Assembly: GCA_035582835.1 (NCBI GenBank)
Contig: JAYKAV010000289.1
Span: 922,170 to 986,169 of the forward strand
DNA from: Phoebastria nigripes
Lineage: Eukaryota; Chordata; Aves; Procellariiformes; Diomedeidae
Length of the DNA: 64,000 bases
Reading direction: 5' to 3'
Positions 54,293 to 64,000 of the stretch are shown one piece after another; position 1 is the first letter of the stretch; every line of letters begins with the position of its first letter. The translations under genes were made by a program, and so were the position numbers. The notes beneath the pieces were generated by a model. It was given only the letters and a program-made list of their open reading frames with translations, was not told where the DNA came from and did not search any database.

Positions 54293-55484
54293 CTGAGAAC
54301 AAAGGACAGAAAGGGGTAAGAAGTAGCTGTGATACGGGGATTTTTTATCTACAGGACTATTCAATGAATATCACAGGAATACTGCCTGTTCAGTGAGATA
54401 ACATACAATGAACAGCAATGCACAAAATGACCTATTTAAGTCTACTCCACCCTCATTCGAGCTTCCTTCTAGGCTGTACAGTCCAAAAGAATAGGGCATG
54501 CCTTATCTGTCTAGACAAAATCATTTCTCAACCTCCAGTTCAGAACAATCTTTCCAAGCGGCATTAACCAACTGACGTAAGAGCAAATAAAAGACCCAGA
54601 ATGGCACTTGTCAGAAGGACAGCTGCTCTTTGGGGCAGACTGGGAAATCAGCCTTGGAGATGTTCTCCCCCTGCTTTTGATCCCAGAGAGGGGGACCGAA
54701 GAATCTGCACGGTGCAAAGGATACTGGCTTCCCTTGTTCTTAAGGCTGAGCCCAGCTATCAAAGCTGACTTTCAGTACGTGCATATCTTGCAGCCACTCC
54801 CCTACAGCACGAGGACATATTGGGAATGGCATTTTCATTACAGAGATGCGGGGTTTCTTTTTGCTGGGGCTTTCCCCGTACAGGGCTCAGGGCCTCCTCA
54901 CAGGCGGGTGTCTGGGCCCCCCACATGACCTTCCAATTCAGCACAGAGCATCTTCAGCAGGCGCAGCACTCACTCTGGGTCAGGGTGACCGTGGTGGCTG
55001 ATGCGGTGATGGGTATCTCGGTCCCGTCACCTGCACTGCAGTCCCCACTCGGCAAACTGATGATGGTGGCTTCTCCCAGCAGGTTGCAGATGCGCTGCTG
55101 CATGGGGGTGAGGATAACCGGGGTGGTCGCAGCACCCGTCGGGTCTTCGCTCTCCGGCCCGTTGCCATTGCCGTTCTGGCTCTCACCTCCCCCTTCCATG
55201 GCAGCCCGGACTTGGGCCACTTTGCGTCGCACCTCGGTCTTGAGGTCAGACCATTTCTTCTTGACCTCGGGCAGCTCGCGGTGGCAGGTGGCGACAGCGT
55301 TGACACGGCGCAGGATGTCGTGCCAGGCGGCGGCCTTGGCGGCCAGGGGCACGCCCGCGTTGAAGTGGTTGATGAGGAGGTGCTTGCCTCGCTCCAGCTC
55401 CTCCACGATGATCTCCACCTCCCGCTCTGAGAAGTTCATCTTCCGCTTCTTGGCTGGGGGCGCCGGGGGTGACGCCATGGCCAT
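53829..55484 (-). CDS. NAIF1: Nuclear apoptosis-inducing factor 1
   Basis: NAIF1 is a nuclear protein that induces apoptosis when overexpressed. By family knowledge it derives from the Myb-like protein of a Harbinger transposon and binds HARBI1. Exons are 54974-55484 and 53829-54292 on the minus strand. The intron is 681 bases, GT-AG, and the product is 324 codons plus stop (327 in human). A basic KKRK signal at residues 12-15 leads into the Myb/SANT-like domain (about 14-85; [55 protein letters not shown]). Then come a variable linker, [20 protein letters not shown], and a C-terminal coiled-coil region rich in Q and R ([20 protein letters not shown]). The first in-frame ATG is 55482-55484; a second two codons on has the better context. 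The frame stays open upstream but without ATG. Confidence 0.97.
54293..54973 (-). other. NAIF1: NAIF1 intron
   Basis: 681 bases with donor GTGAGTG and acceptor TTCTCAG. I see nothing else in it. Confidence 0.85.
54974..55484 (-). CDS. NAIF1: NAIF1 coding exon 1 (Myb/SANT-like domain)
   Basis: 170 codons plus one base, ending TVTLTQ-A at donor GTGAGT. It starts [18 protein letters not shown], a slightly longer N-terminus than the human [12 protein letters not shown]. Confidence 0.95.
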
Positions 55485-56482
55485 GAGGGGCACCGAGGAG
55501 GGGGCACTGGGGGACACCTGCAGGCCAGGGGGGCCTGGCCGGGCCCAGGGGGCCGTGGGGGAGGCTGGGCAGGGCCGAGAGGCGGCAGGGCCCCCCCAGG
55601 CCTGCTCACCCCCGGGGCCGGGGACGACAGGGGGGCCCTGAGGCCCCTCAGGGCCCGGAGGTGTCCGTCCCCCCCCGCTCCCCCCTTGGCACCGCCAACG
55701 ATACGCAAATTGCGTACCGCAGCCACCCAGCAAACCCCACTCAACGGCCTCCACCCTGCGACACTGGCGTAATGGCTTCCAGAATCAGCCCCCTTTCCTG
55801 CCTCGTGTGATTGGGCAGCCCGCTTGCCCGTCAGGCGGAGGTCTCGCCTCCCGCCGGCAGCGCCGCGCTGTCATTGGCCAGCCACACTGCCCATCGGACG
55901 GCCAAGAGACGGCCCCGCCTCGCGGCTTGTCTCAGGCCACTGGGCCTGCGTGAGGCCTATGAGGGGCTGGGCCCGCCCATGAATTTTCCCCGCTCTAATT
56001 CCATTGGGTACTTCTCCCGTCCATCAACACAGAGCGCCCCCGCCCCCCCCGCTTTGGAAGGTACCGGATACATGCCACGTCCGTCAAGCTCAAACTGGTT
56101 CCCGGTTCCCGATCTGATTGGACACGTTGTAGCTTTATCCCCGCCTCCTCCCAGGGTCTTAACCAATGGGAGTTTGGTCCGGGCGCTTGTACCGCCCCCT
56201 TCCGCCCCGGGCGGTGTTTCCTTCCGATTGGTGAAGGGGAAGGCGTCCCTCTGACGTCGGCGCCCGCCCACCTCGCGGGAGCGCGTGGAAGCCGGGGGTG
56301 TGGGCGGGGGCGTGTTGGCCGACGCCGGCGCGCGGGCCGCTGCCATTGGCCGGCGGGGAGCGTCACGTGGCGGCCGCGGCGTGTGGCGCGAAGGCGGAAG
56401 CGCTCCGTGTCGGTTCCTCGCGGCGGAAGCGCCGCCATTTGCCGGCGTCGGCGCGCGTGAGGAGCGGGCGGGACGCGGGACG
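55485..56482. promoter_or_regulatory. Divergent CpG-island promoter of NAIF1 and SLC25A25
   Basis: The two start codons are 998 bases apart, head to head. The interval is CpG-dense and holds seven CCAAT-box cores: ATTGG at 55810, 55873, 56003, 56117, 56227 and 56345, and CCAAT at 56163. There is a CRE-like TGACGTC at 56252-56258 and a GTCACGTGG E-box at 56362-56370. ETS-like CGGAAG cores and a YY1-like GCCGCCATTTG (56431-56441) lie just upstream of the SLC25A25 ATG. There is no TATA box. NF-Y control of both genes is inferred. Confidence 0.75.
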
Positions 56483-56767
56483 ATGCCGGGGGCGCGGCGC
56501 TCGCTGGCCTCCCCGGTGGTGAGCGGCGTGCTCTGCCCCTGCGGCTCCCCGCGGGCCGCCGGCGCGGCGCCCGGCCCGGGGGCGGAGGGCGGCGGCGGGA
56601 GCGCGGGCCCCTGCGGGCGGTCTCTGTGCGAGGCCTCCGAGCAGGACCGGCGCCTCCGCGCCCTCTTCCAGAAGCTCGACGTGAACCGCGACGGCGCGCT
56701 CTGCATCCACGACCTGGCCGTGGGCCTGGGCCGCCTCGGGCTGCACCGCACCGAGCTGGACCTTCTG
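56483..56767 (+). CDS. SLC25A25: SLC25A25 (SCaMC-2) first coding exon, long EF-hand isoform
   Basis: SLC25A25 is a calcium-regulated ATP-Mg/phosphate carrier of the inner mitochondrial membrane; its N-terminal EF-hands face the intermembrane space. This exon gives 95 codons, phase 0, then donor GTGAGC. From VVSGVLCPC it follows the human isoform that begins VSSVLCRC, then passes through a variable alanine/glycine-rich stretch to LFQKLDVNRDGALCIHDLAV and GLHRTE. Residues 66-77 form one EF-hand loop with D66, N68, D70, G71 and D77 in the right places. The next exon, expected to read KIVQAGDKDLDG, is not in the window, so the gene is cut by the window edge. The ATG at 56483 is the first in frame; about twelve residues precede the human start. 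Confidence 0.93.
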
Positions 56768-56780
56768 GTGAGCGGCGGCG

Positions 56781-56812
56781 GCGGGCGGTGGAGCGGGCGG
56801 TGGAGCGGGCGG
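56781..56812 (+). repeat. GCGGGCGGTGGA tandem repeat next to the SLC25A25 donor
   Basis: Two full 12-base units and a partial third begin 13 bases after the splice donor of exon 1. The G runs could form a G-quadruplex in the RNA. Confidence 0.85.
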
Positions 56813-59800
56813 CGGGGTTTGGCCCGGCGGGGCTGAGCCGGGCTGGGCTCCGGTCGTGCGTCCCGCGGGGGTGAGGGAGCTCCTCACCCCGCGCCCTGCC
56901 CGTGTCCGCCCCGCAGCGCTAGTCTGTCTCCGGAGCCCGGCTCCGTGCCGCGGAGCTCGCCCGGCTCCGCCGTCCTCGGGAGCAGGACGTGGGCTCTGAA
57001 GACCCTTTAACCGTGCCTCGGCCGGGGGCGAAGACCGCCAGGTTAGCGGTGGCAGCAGGCGCCTGCTCGTTGCATGCCAGCACTTGCAGCCGGTTACCGC
57101 CTGCGGCGTAGCCCGAGTGGGAGCAGGCGTTTGTGTGGTGGGAGACACCGCTGCCCTGCTGGTTGGGGCGTTTCGAGGCGCTCCCCTAAAAGCAACCCTG
57201 CTGACTTGAACGCTAGACCCGGAGGAATCGGCTTGCTTGCTACCCCTAGACACGTACGGTATTGACTGTGGAAATTTAAGACTGGAAACCTTAAGTTTGG
57301 ACAAGGAAGAATCAGAAAGAAAATCCTCTTTCTCCAGGTCCGAGGGCTAGGAAGCTTGCGTGCTTACTTAAATTTGTAAAAGATTTTTTGGAAGGGATAG
57401 GTGCAGTCAGGTTGTCGTGCAGTTTTCGTTGCGTCATTGCGTTTCCTCACGTTAGTCTGTTTGGCACCACGTTGCTATTCAAGTTTCTTGCCCAAGAGGG
57501 CTTATGCATGCCAAACTCACTTGTCTATTGTAAGGGGTTTGAAATATCTTAAAATGTAGGAAGGCTGCTGTATTTGTGCAGTTTGCACGTGGAGTATACA
57601 AAACGTGCAGGGCACTGACTTTCTACTCTACTCGCTCTTTTGTGGTCACAGCTCTTTGTGTGATGTACACTGACGACTGTAGGCTTCAAGGTTCAACATG
57701 ATGTTGCTCTATTTAACTGTAATTAGTGTAATTTACATCTGTATGAATCAGAGTAATGGGCTTGTCCTCAGTGCACAGTCTGTCCCTGCCTAGTCTCCTG
57801 TATTTTATATGCAGGACCATAAAAAAGCTGAGTATCTTGGGAGGATAGCAGATAAACACATGGGCGCAGTCAGGGATGTGCCATCTCGGAGCGCCTCAAT
57901 CCTGCAGAAAGGAAGAAGAGTTTAGGGATAACTTCTGAGTCACTGAAAAGACATCTAATTCAAGTGTCAGTTCTTATTCTCTCCCTTTCCTGGGGGTGGT
58001 GCCCCAATTTGTTTGAGTGCTTTAATTGCATGGATCCATCCTTTCCAGAGTTGCTAGTTCCTTTCTAACTTTGAACCCCCAACATCTTAACTTCTAACAT
58101 TTCTTTTTGGTTGGCATCTTCCTTGCTGCTGTAGAGTATGAGAATTCTTTGGCAGTGTGAGGATCTTGTGAGTGGTTTAGTTGTGCTGTTTCTAAAAATA
58201 ATGTTAGCGCCATGGTGATTTTCTGCTGTGTGCGCTTCGGTAATGAAATCTGATTATACCATATAAATCACCTGTGCATGCCCTGTGAAATGCTGACCTG
58301 CTGCCACCTGTGGGTGCTGAATCCTTTACCTCTGGCAAAAGTCTTTCATCCACCAGAATGTTCTGTGCTTATGCCTGCATGCCTGTCTCGGTTTGCATTC
58401 CCTTTTCTTCCTGGGCATGTTATTCAATCCAGCCTGACATTCTCCAGGCTAGGAGGATACACCATAAAACAAAATGCGTTTTTACTTCCCAGCAGATCGT
58501 TTCTTTGCTTGCCATGCTGCGGGAGCGGCTGAGAGGAACCGTTCTGCAGGGACTGGAGCTCCTCTGTTGGAGGGAAGTGCTGTCTGGACGCTGCTTAACA
58601 ATCCTGTCTTTCTGCTGAAGCCCTTGTCTGTCAGTATTCTTCCTCAGCCCTTTGCTTCCTCTGCCTTCTCTTCCGCCGCGCAGGAAGCGGCTGGTTAGAT
58701 GAATAGAGTTTGTAAAGCATTGTTAGTATTGCAAAGCATCCCCTTCAGCAGTGTAAAAAGTGTCCGTTAGGAACGAGGATGCAGAGTTCAAAACTCTGAA
58801 GTTCCAGTTAAACATGTGGGAACAGTCCTCGGAGAGCTGGCTAGAAAACTTCTGCATTGTGTAATTTTTAGGAAAATCAAATGAACTTCCTGTTTCCCAG
58901 GCACCTCTATTAATAAGTCATTCTTTTTTCTGCCCCATCCTTAGCTAATAATGGCACCTTGATGCTTGGGATAACTAATGTGAAGTCACACTCGAGAAAA
59001 GTGCTTAAGCGTCAAGATGAAAACCTTTTTGATGTATCGGACATGGTGTTTGGAGACCGATTTAGGCATAAATCACATGGATTGCTTGTGATTAGTAAAT
59101 TACTTGGTGGCTCTGGTGCGTTTTATTTTTCCTTCCATGCAACAGTACATTTGATATGGGAGTTAACCTTCTAACGTTTGGGAGACAGATGGAGAAAATA
59201 TTAGACTCTTAATGTGAGGTTATCGCCAATCTTAGCTGTGAGTTGCTGATCTCTGCGTCAGTAGGCGAAAAGTCCTTGTGGTGACAATAATAGTTTTGGG
59301 CTGCAACTTGAAAAGAAAATGAGCGGTATTTTGGCTCCTTCAATGCTTGAGAATTCTTACTGAGATAAAACCCTTTGTAGCATTCTTGGAAAATTGCTGC
59401 CTTCGGTTTTAGAGGTGGCCTTCTGTGGTGGGGGAGAGAAGGGGTTGTACTTAGATGTCCTTTGACGTGGAATTTGCTTATGTAAACAATGCATTTTTTT
59501 AACCCATGCTGTTATCTTTAAACCATTTGACAAATACAGTGTGCCAAATCAGTGAGCCTTCTAAAGAAATGCTTGTTTGCTCTGGTTAGCATGAAGCAAT
59601 TCACATACTTCACTTTGCTTGAGCAGTAAAGTGATAACCACGTGAAGAATTTTTTAAAGGCTTTCTTGTTCTACTGTGTAAAGGGATAGTCTTTTACTGC
59701 TAAATTACATCTACCTCTGGAATAGTCAGTCTCCTGTTACTACTACTTTCTGACTTCCCTCATGCATGAAAATATTTATACAGACTTATGGAACTGGAAA

Positions 59801-59965
59801 TGTGCACTTAATGAAAATACGGGTAGTTGAACCGGAACTATGTTCTCTACTTTGTATCTGGAGATGTTGTATTGTTGAAAGGATGTATAATGGTAGTATT
59901 TGCGTATTTGCTAATATAACTGTTTTCCTACTGATCCTGATTAACTGCAGGGCTGGAGTGCTATT

Positions 59966-60622
59966 CTAAAACCTCATCTCTGCTGCTGAAGTTCCAGACA
60001 GTTTGAACTGGTGGAATTCATCCCCGCTGCCTAGAGACAGACTGAAGTGGTGAACTTTGTCTGCAGCTACCTCTTCTGTGGTGGTGCTGAGCATCTTCTG
60101 GTGGACTAATTCTCTCAGCTTTAAGAAACAGAGCAAACATAACCCTTGTCTCTTTTCAGTTACAACTGTCCGGTTGCCTCTGCTGTAACGATGATGTCCT
60201 CCTTGGCCTTGTGATGCTTTCTTCTCCCGAGTTCATATATGAGACTGCCTATTGCTGCCTCGGTATCAGCTTCCCCATGAAACTACATCAGCTCCCATTC
60301 TGCTGAAATCTTCACATTTGCTTTTGTCACCTCTTTCTTTGCCTGGTATCTCCTCTTTGATCTCCAAGTTCTGGTTGTCCAAACTCCCACACAAGTTCTG
60401 TTGTTCACTTTTCACGTGTACCGAAGAAGCATAACTGCACTGCTGCAGCTGGACTCTGCAGCGTTCTGTTTGCTTCAGGCGTCCCTCTGAATGCCTTTGC
60501 TTTTTAAGTATGTGCCTTGGACTCTTCCAGCTGTCAGAGAACGCNGTATCCGTGCTGTTCTGGGATAGCTGATCAGTTAGCTCTTTTGCAAATGACTTCA
60601 TGGATGGATTGAGAAACTCTTT
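59966..60622 (-). pseudogene. Possible decayed coding segment, antisense in SLC25A25 intron 1
   Basis: On the minus strand one frame runs about 219 codons with only two internal stops, both TGA (60266-60268 and 60233-60235), before TAG at 59966-59968. It starts right after an acceptor-like CTACAATAG and reads KEFLNPSMKSFAKELTDQLS, later DNQNLEIKEEIPGKERGDKS. Composition looks coding, but I do not recognise the family. It could be an old retrocopy, an exon of an antisense gene, or a chance stop-poor frame in a pyrimidine-rich stretch. Confidence 0.25.
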
Positions 60623-63600
60623 CTATTGTAGCAGTTGCAAACATAAAAAAGTTTAATCTTATTTCTGATCAATACTTTATCTTCTGTCATGACGTCATTT
60701 AATTCTTCCTTTCAGACTTTATTTCTGTAACTGTTTTACTCTCCAAGACTTTTGAATATTCTGTATTATACTATGCATAACGTACTAAAATTCTCAGCAA
60801 CTGTAAGGGGCAGAGGAAGCAGGGAATCTTTTCTGTGTGATGCTTTCACCTGTTTTCCATTCACAGTCATCTGGAAAAGGAGGACCTGAGTTTTTATTGC
60901 TTTACAGAAGTCGTTTATGATAAAAAGAGCAAAATTCTAATACTGTTCTGTAATTTGGACTGAATTATCTCCAAACCTATATACATTTAGATAGAACATC
61001 TTTATGGCTCGTGTGTTGTGAATCCTGCTGGGGCAGTTGTGGAGCTTTTAGCCAGGCCTTTGTAATTCATCATGAAGGGTTGAGCAACACAAGGTCGTAT
61101 CAAACAAATGAAGCAGTGTTACAGTTTGAAATGCCCGTTGATACCTTCCTTCTGCTGAAAAGTATTTGCCAACAGCTTCTCAACCACCCATCTCCCGACT
61201 AATCCCAAAGGACAAATGTGGATACCCTGAACCAGTTTAACACAAGGTGAAACTGCTTTCAGTAACATGTTAAACACACGTTTATGTATAATGTGCATTA
61301 AAATAGCAAGCAAAAAAGATCGTATTTGCTGGGTCTGTAGGCAGTGGAGGCCTGTTCTTGCTCTTTGTAAATTATGAAATGTGTGGTTTGATGAAGGCCC
61401 TGTTCTCATGCACTTGGGAAACCTGGTGCAAGAGCAGAACTGTAGGTCAATGATTTAGTTGTAGATAAAGCCTTTAAATCTGTGGTGAGTGGATGAGTTG
61501 GTATGAATTCTGGGTTCTGTTACCTTCTCTGATTTAGGCATGCTAACGACGCAAATGAACTCTTTGTAATAAATCAAATGAGTTCTTCACAGCCGCTGCA
61601 AAGACTTTGAGAAGGAACACAGGGGTTGGCTTTGGCACAAGGAAACTTCTCGGCAGTGTCGGTTATTAATAGACTTGGCCAGCAGCCTCGTCAGTTGAGA
61701 GCTCTGCTGGACTGGAGGGTGCGCTGTGACAATGAACGTCGGGGAGACTGGCTGGCACGCTGGCTGCCTGCCTTCGTCACTCTGCCTGGACCCAGAGGTC
61801 TTATGGGGAGGGCAGGAGGAGAGGGATGCTGGAGACCAGGGAATCTCACACAGAAATGGTGAAGGCTTTACTCAAACTTGGTCTCTCATCGGCAGACATG
61901 CCTTAGTGTGATTAACGTATTAAACTGGCCGTGCATGTCCACTCAGTGTTCAAAGGGGTAGATTGGAAGTGAGTTTTTAGATGCAAATACATAAAAGAGA
62001 AACTCGCTCTTGCGTAAGTTTACCTTGCATATAAACAAACAATTGTGGATTAGGCAAGTGTTGCTTTATGTTCATGTACGTACAGGACCAGGTATGTAAC
62101 TCTTGAGAGATGCAATCTTGGGACGTTCCTCCAGGATCATTTTTTGTCCTACCTTTCAGCAAATTGGAGAAGCCTCGTGGTTCTCAGGTTTAGCCGAGAC
62201 CTTTGTCCTATTTGGAGAGTGATAATGAACAAAGGATACTGGCTGAACTTTGTGAGACAGAGATGCAACTTTGACTTGAGCATATCAATTTTAAATGTTG
62301 ACGTCGTATGAGAGTCTCTCTTGCAGAAGGGCATCCTGCACATCACTGACGTGGCCTCGCAGTGTTATTTTTCCTGCAGGATGGTGCATATTCTGAACTC
62401 TAGTGAAGTGAATGCCTGTAGGATCCCAAGAGACCAAGTGAAATGAAACAACAAAACTGATCCAAAGCAACTGATTGCACCTATGTAGAATATGCAGCAG
62501 GGTTTTGGTCTTTCAACACATGTTCTGTGGGGCGTAACGTAGTGACCAGGGCTAGATGCCTCGGTAAGTGTGGAAAATGTCTCCTTATCCTCATCCGCAT
62601 TGGAGTATTAGTCAGATTACTGAGATAAGGGCACGTAAAAAAACCCCAGGACTTCAATATACCTATTGTTTCTTTTAATTTTTTTTTTAAAAGAAACAAA
62701 ACCAGCGATGAGTCTGGCTGAATATTGAGCAGAACCCTTAAATGGTTGACAAGTGTTAATAAAATGACATCAAAGCCATAACAAGGACTTGGTTTCCTGT
62801 TTGAGAGCCCTACAAAATGGTGATGCTGCAGTTCCCTGCTCTCAGTTGCATATATTATAACATGATATGGTGTTGGGAGGAGGAGAAGGGGGAGGGATTT
62901 TTTTTCTTTCAGACCTACTTGTGGCAAATGGAAAATGAGTCTTTGTTCTTGTTCATGTCCTATCGCTATATTTGTCCCTCTGAATGTGGGACATGAGCGC
63001 ACTTTTATGATGCCCCAGACTTTGTCTCGAGTGGCTGTGATAACTAGCGTCAATGTAGAAAGGCAATGGAAATGTCTTAGTTTTTCTAAGTTACGTGCAG
63101 CGAGCTGCAGGGGAGTTTCTGGCAGTTAAAGTGGCTTACAGCAGAGAATTCTGCTGTAAGAGAAATTGTTGAAATTTTTAGATCATGAGTTGCTTGGAAA
63201 GGCAAAGCTGTTTGGTATGTGAATCTACATCGTTTAGCCTAAGGAGAACAGGGCTGAGAGCAAGCCTGGGCCCGGGCTGCCGTCGGGCCATCGTTTCTCA
63301 CTAGCTATTTTCCTGGTTAACTTTCTAGTGCAGCGAGAAGCTGACTTTCTAATTTCTGAGTACTAAGGATGCCCTTTCTCTTGGTCAATCCCCGGTTCTT
63401 CATGTGATATGATACGACCTCGGTGGAACTTGCTGTTCTGGGCAATGGCTGCGTATTTCCCCCTCCCTGGCCAGCTCTCTCTGTATCTCTGTATTTGGCA
63501 CTGGCCCCCGGTTGCCTTGATATATCAACTAGAATAGCTAATCACTTGTGCCAGGGTTCCTATAGCGAAGTGACCTGGGTTTCTTTGCAGTGTTCACTGA

Positions 63601-64000
63601 ACTGTGCTGTGTCACCTTAATATATTAACGTAGTTGAATGTCACTAGACGGTTTAATTATTTAAGCAGCAGTGGCCAAGACGTTAGATTTTATGGCGTGG
63701 TGCAAGAAGCACTGTGCAGGGTTAACTTTGGCTTTCTAAAAAGTGGGAAGTACGTACTTTTTTTTTTTTTTTTTTGAAAGTTTTGTCTTTCAGAAATTGC
63801 GTTTAAAGATAAGAGGTAATTGAAAGAGCCGTGGTGGCCCGTCCCAGCTGGGGCAGGCTGGATGCTATCTCTGGGTGGCACACGTGTAGGCAGCGCTCCT
63901 CGGGGTGCTTCCAGGAGAGCTCCCAAAGGAGGTGAGTCACTGCTGATTCCTGCGGGGTCACCTAAGGAACTGGAGACGTCGACCGCAGTGGCAGCTCTCC

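Larger units (their letters stand above)
56768..64000 (+). other. SLC25A25: SLC25A25 intron 1 (partial)
   Basis: No EF-hand or carrier exon is visible up to the window end, and I do not find the alternative first exons known from human isoforms. The start is GC-rich with a 12-base tandem repeat (56781-56812). Farther on there is an 18-base T run (63758-63775) and a minus-strand frame at 59966-60622 broken only by two TGA codons. Nothing else stands out. Confidence 0.65.

Noticed and set aside
55485..55754. N-terminal extension of NAIF1 by 90 codons
   Set aside because: The frame is open but starts at GTG and has no ATG before 55484. It is GC-driven.
56285..56482. N-terminal extension of SLC25A25
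   Set aside because: The frame upstream is open only from a GTG in the promoter/5' UTR. The first ATG is 56483.
62481..63053. Minus-strand open frame of 190 codons in SLC25A25 intron 1
   Set aside because: The frame begins at TTG, not ATG, has no domain-like pattern, and I found no splice or promoter context.

Overview
The window looks like vertebrate nuclear DNA, most likely from a bird. Four genes can be recognised by translating spliced exons, and they lie in the order DPM2, EEIG1 (FAM102A), NAIF1 (all minus strand), SLC25A25 (plus strand). This is the order I know from human 9q34.11. The bird assignment is an inference: the 64 kb are compact and GC-rich at the promoters, and I recognise no SINE, LINE or endogenous retrovirus, which suits an avian microchromosome. 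A turtle or crocodilian is not excluded.

Layout. Bases 1-1922 are GC-rich DPM2 3' flank. DPM2 (84 codons, four coding exons) occupies 1923-4199 and starts in a CpG island with a ZNF143-type site and two CCAAT boxes. After about 1.6 kb of intergenic DNA comes the long 3' UTR of EEIG1 (about 5825-11021). Its eleven coding exons (384 codons) run from 11022 to 42431, with a 19.5-kb first intron. A GC-rich minisatellite (43826-44345) and a CpG island with three CCAAT boxes (about 44350-44950) lie upstream. Bases 45-53 kb hold no gene I can name, but contain an excellent plus-strand exon encoding coiled-coil sequence. NAIF1 (324 codons, two exons) lies at 53829-55484. A CCAAT-rich divergent promoter of about 1 kb separates it from the first coding exon of SLC25A25 (56483-56767). 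The rest of the window is SLC25A25 intron 1.

The genes are syntenic neighbours, not one pathway. DPM2 acts in dolichol-phosphate-mannose synthesis in the ER. EEIG1 is a C2-domain signalling adaptor. NAIF1 is a nuclear Myb/SANT-like protein descended from a Harbinger transposon. SLC25A25 is a calcium-regulated ATP-Mg/phosphate carrier of mitochondria.

The observations most worth checking are the unassigned coiled-coil exon at 53200-53342, a phase-compatible alternative first exon of EEIG1 at 23446-23483, the seven-CCAAT divergent promoter, the minisatellite upstream of EEIG1, and an antisense reading frame broken by two TGA codons inside SLC25A25 intron 1.
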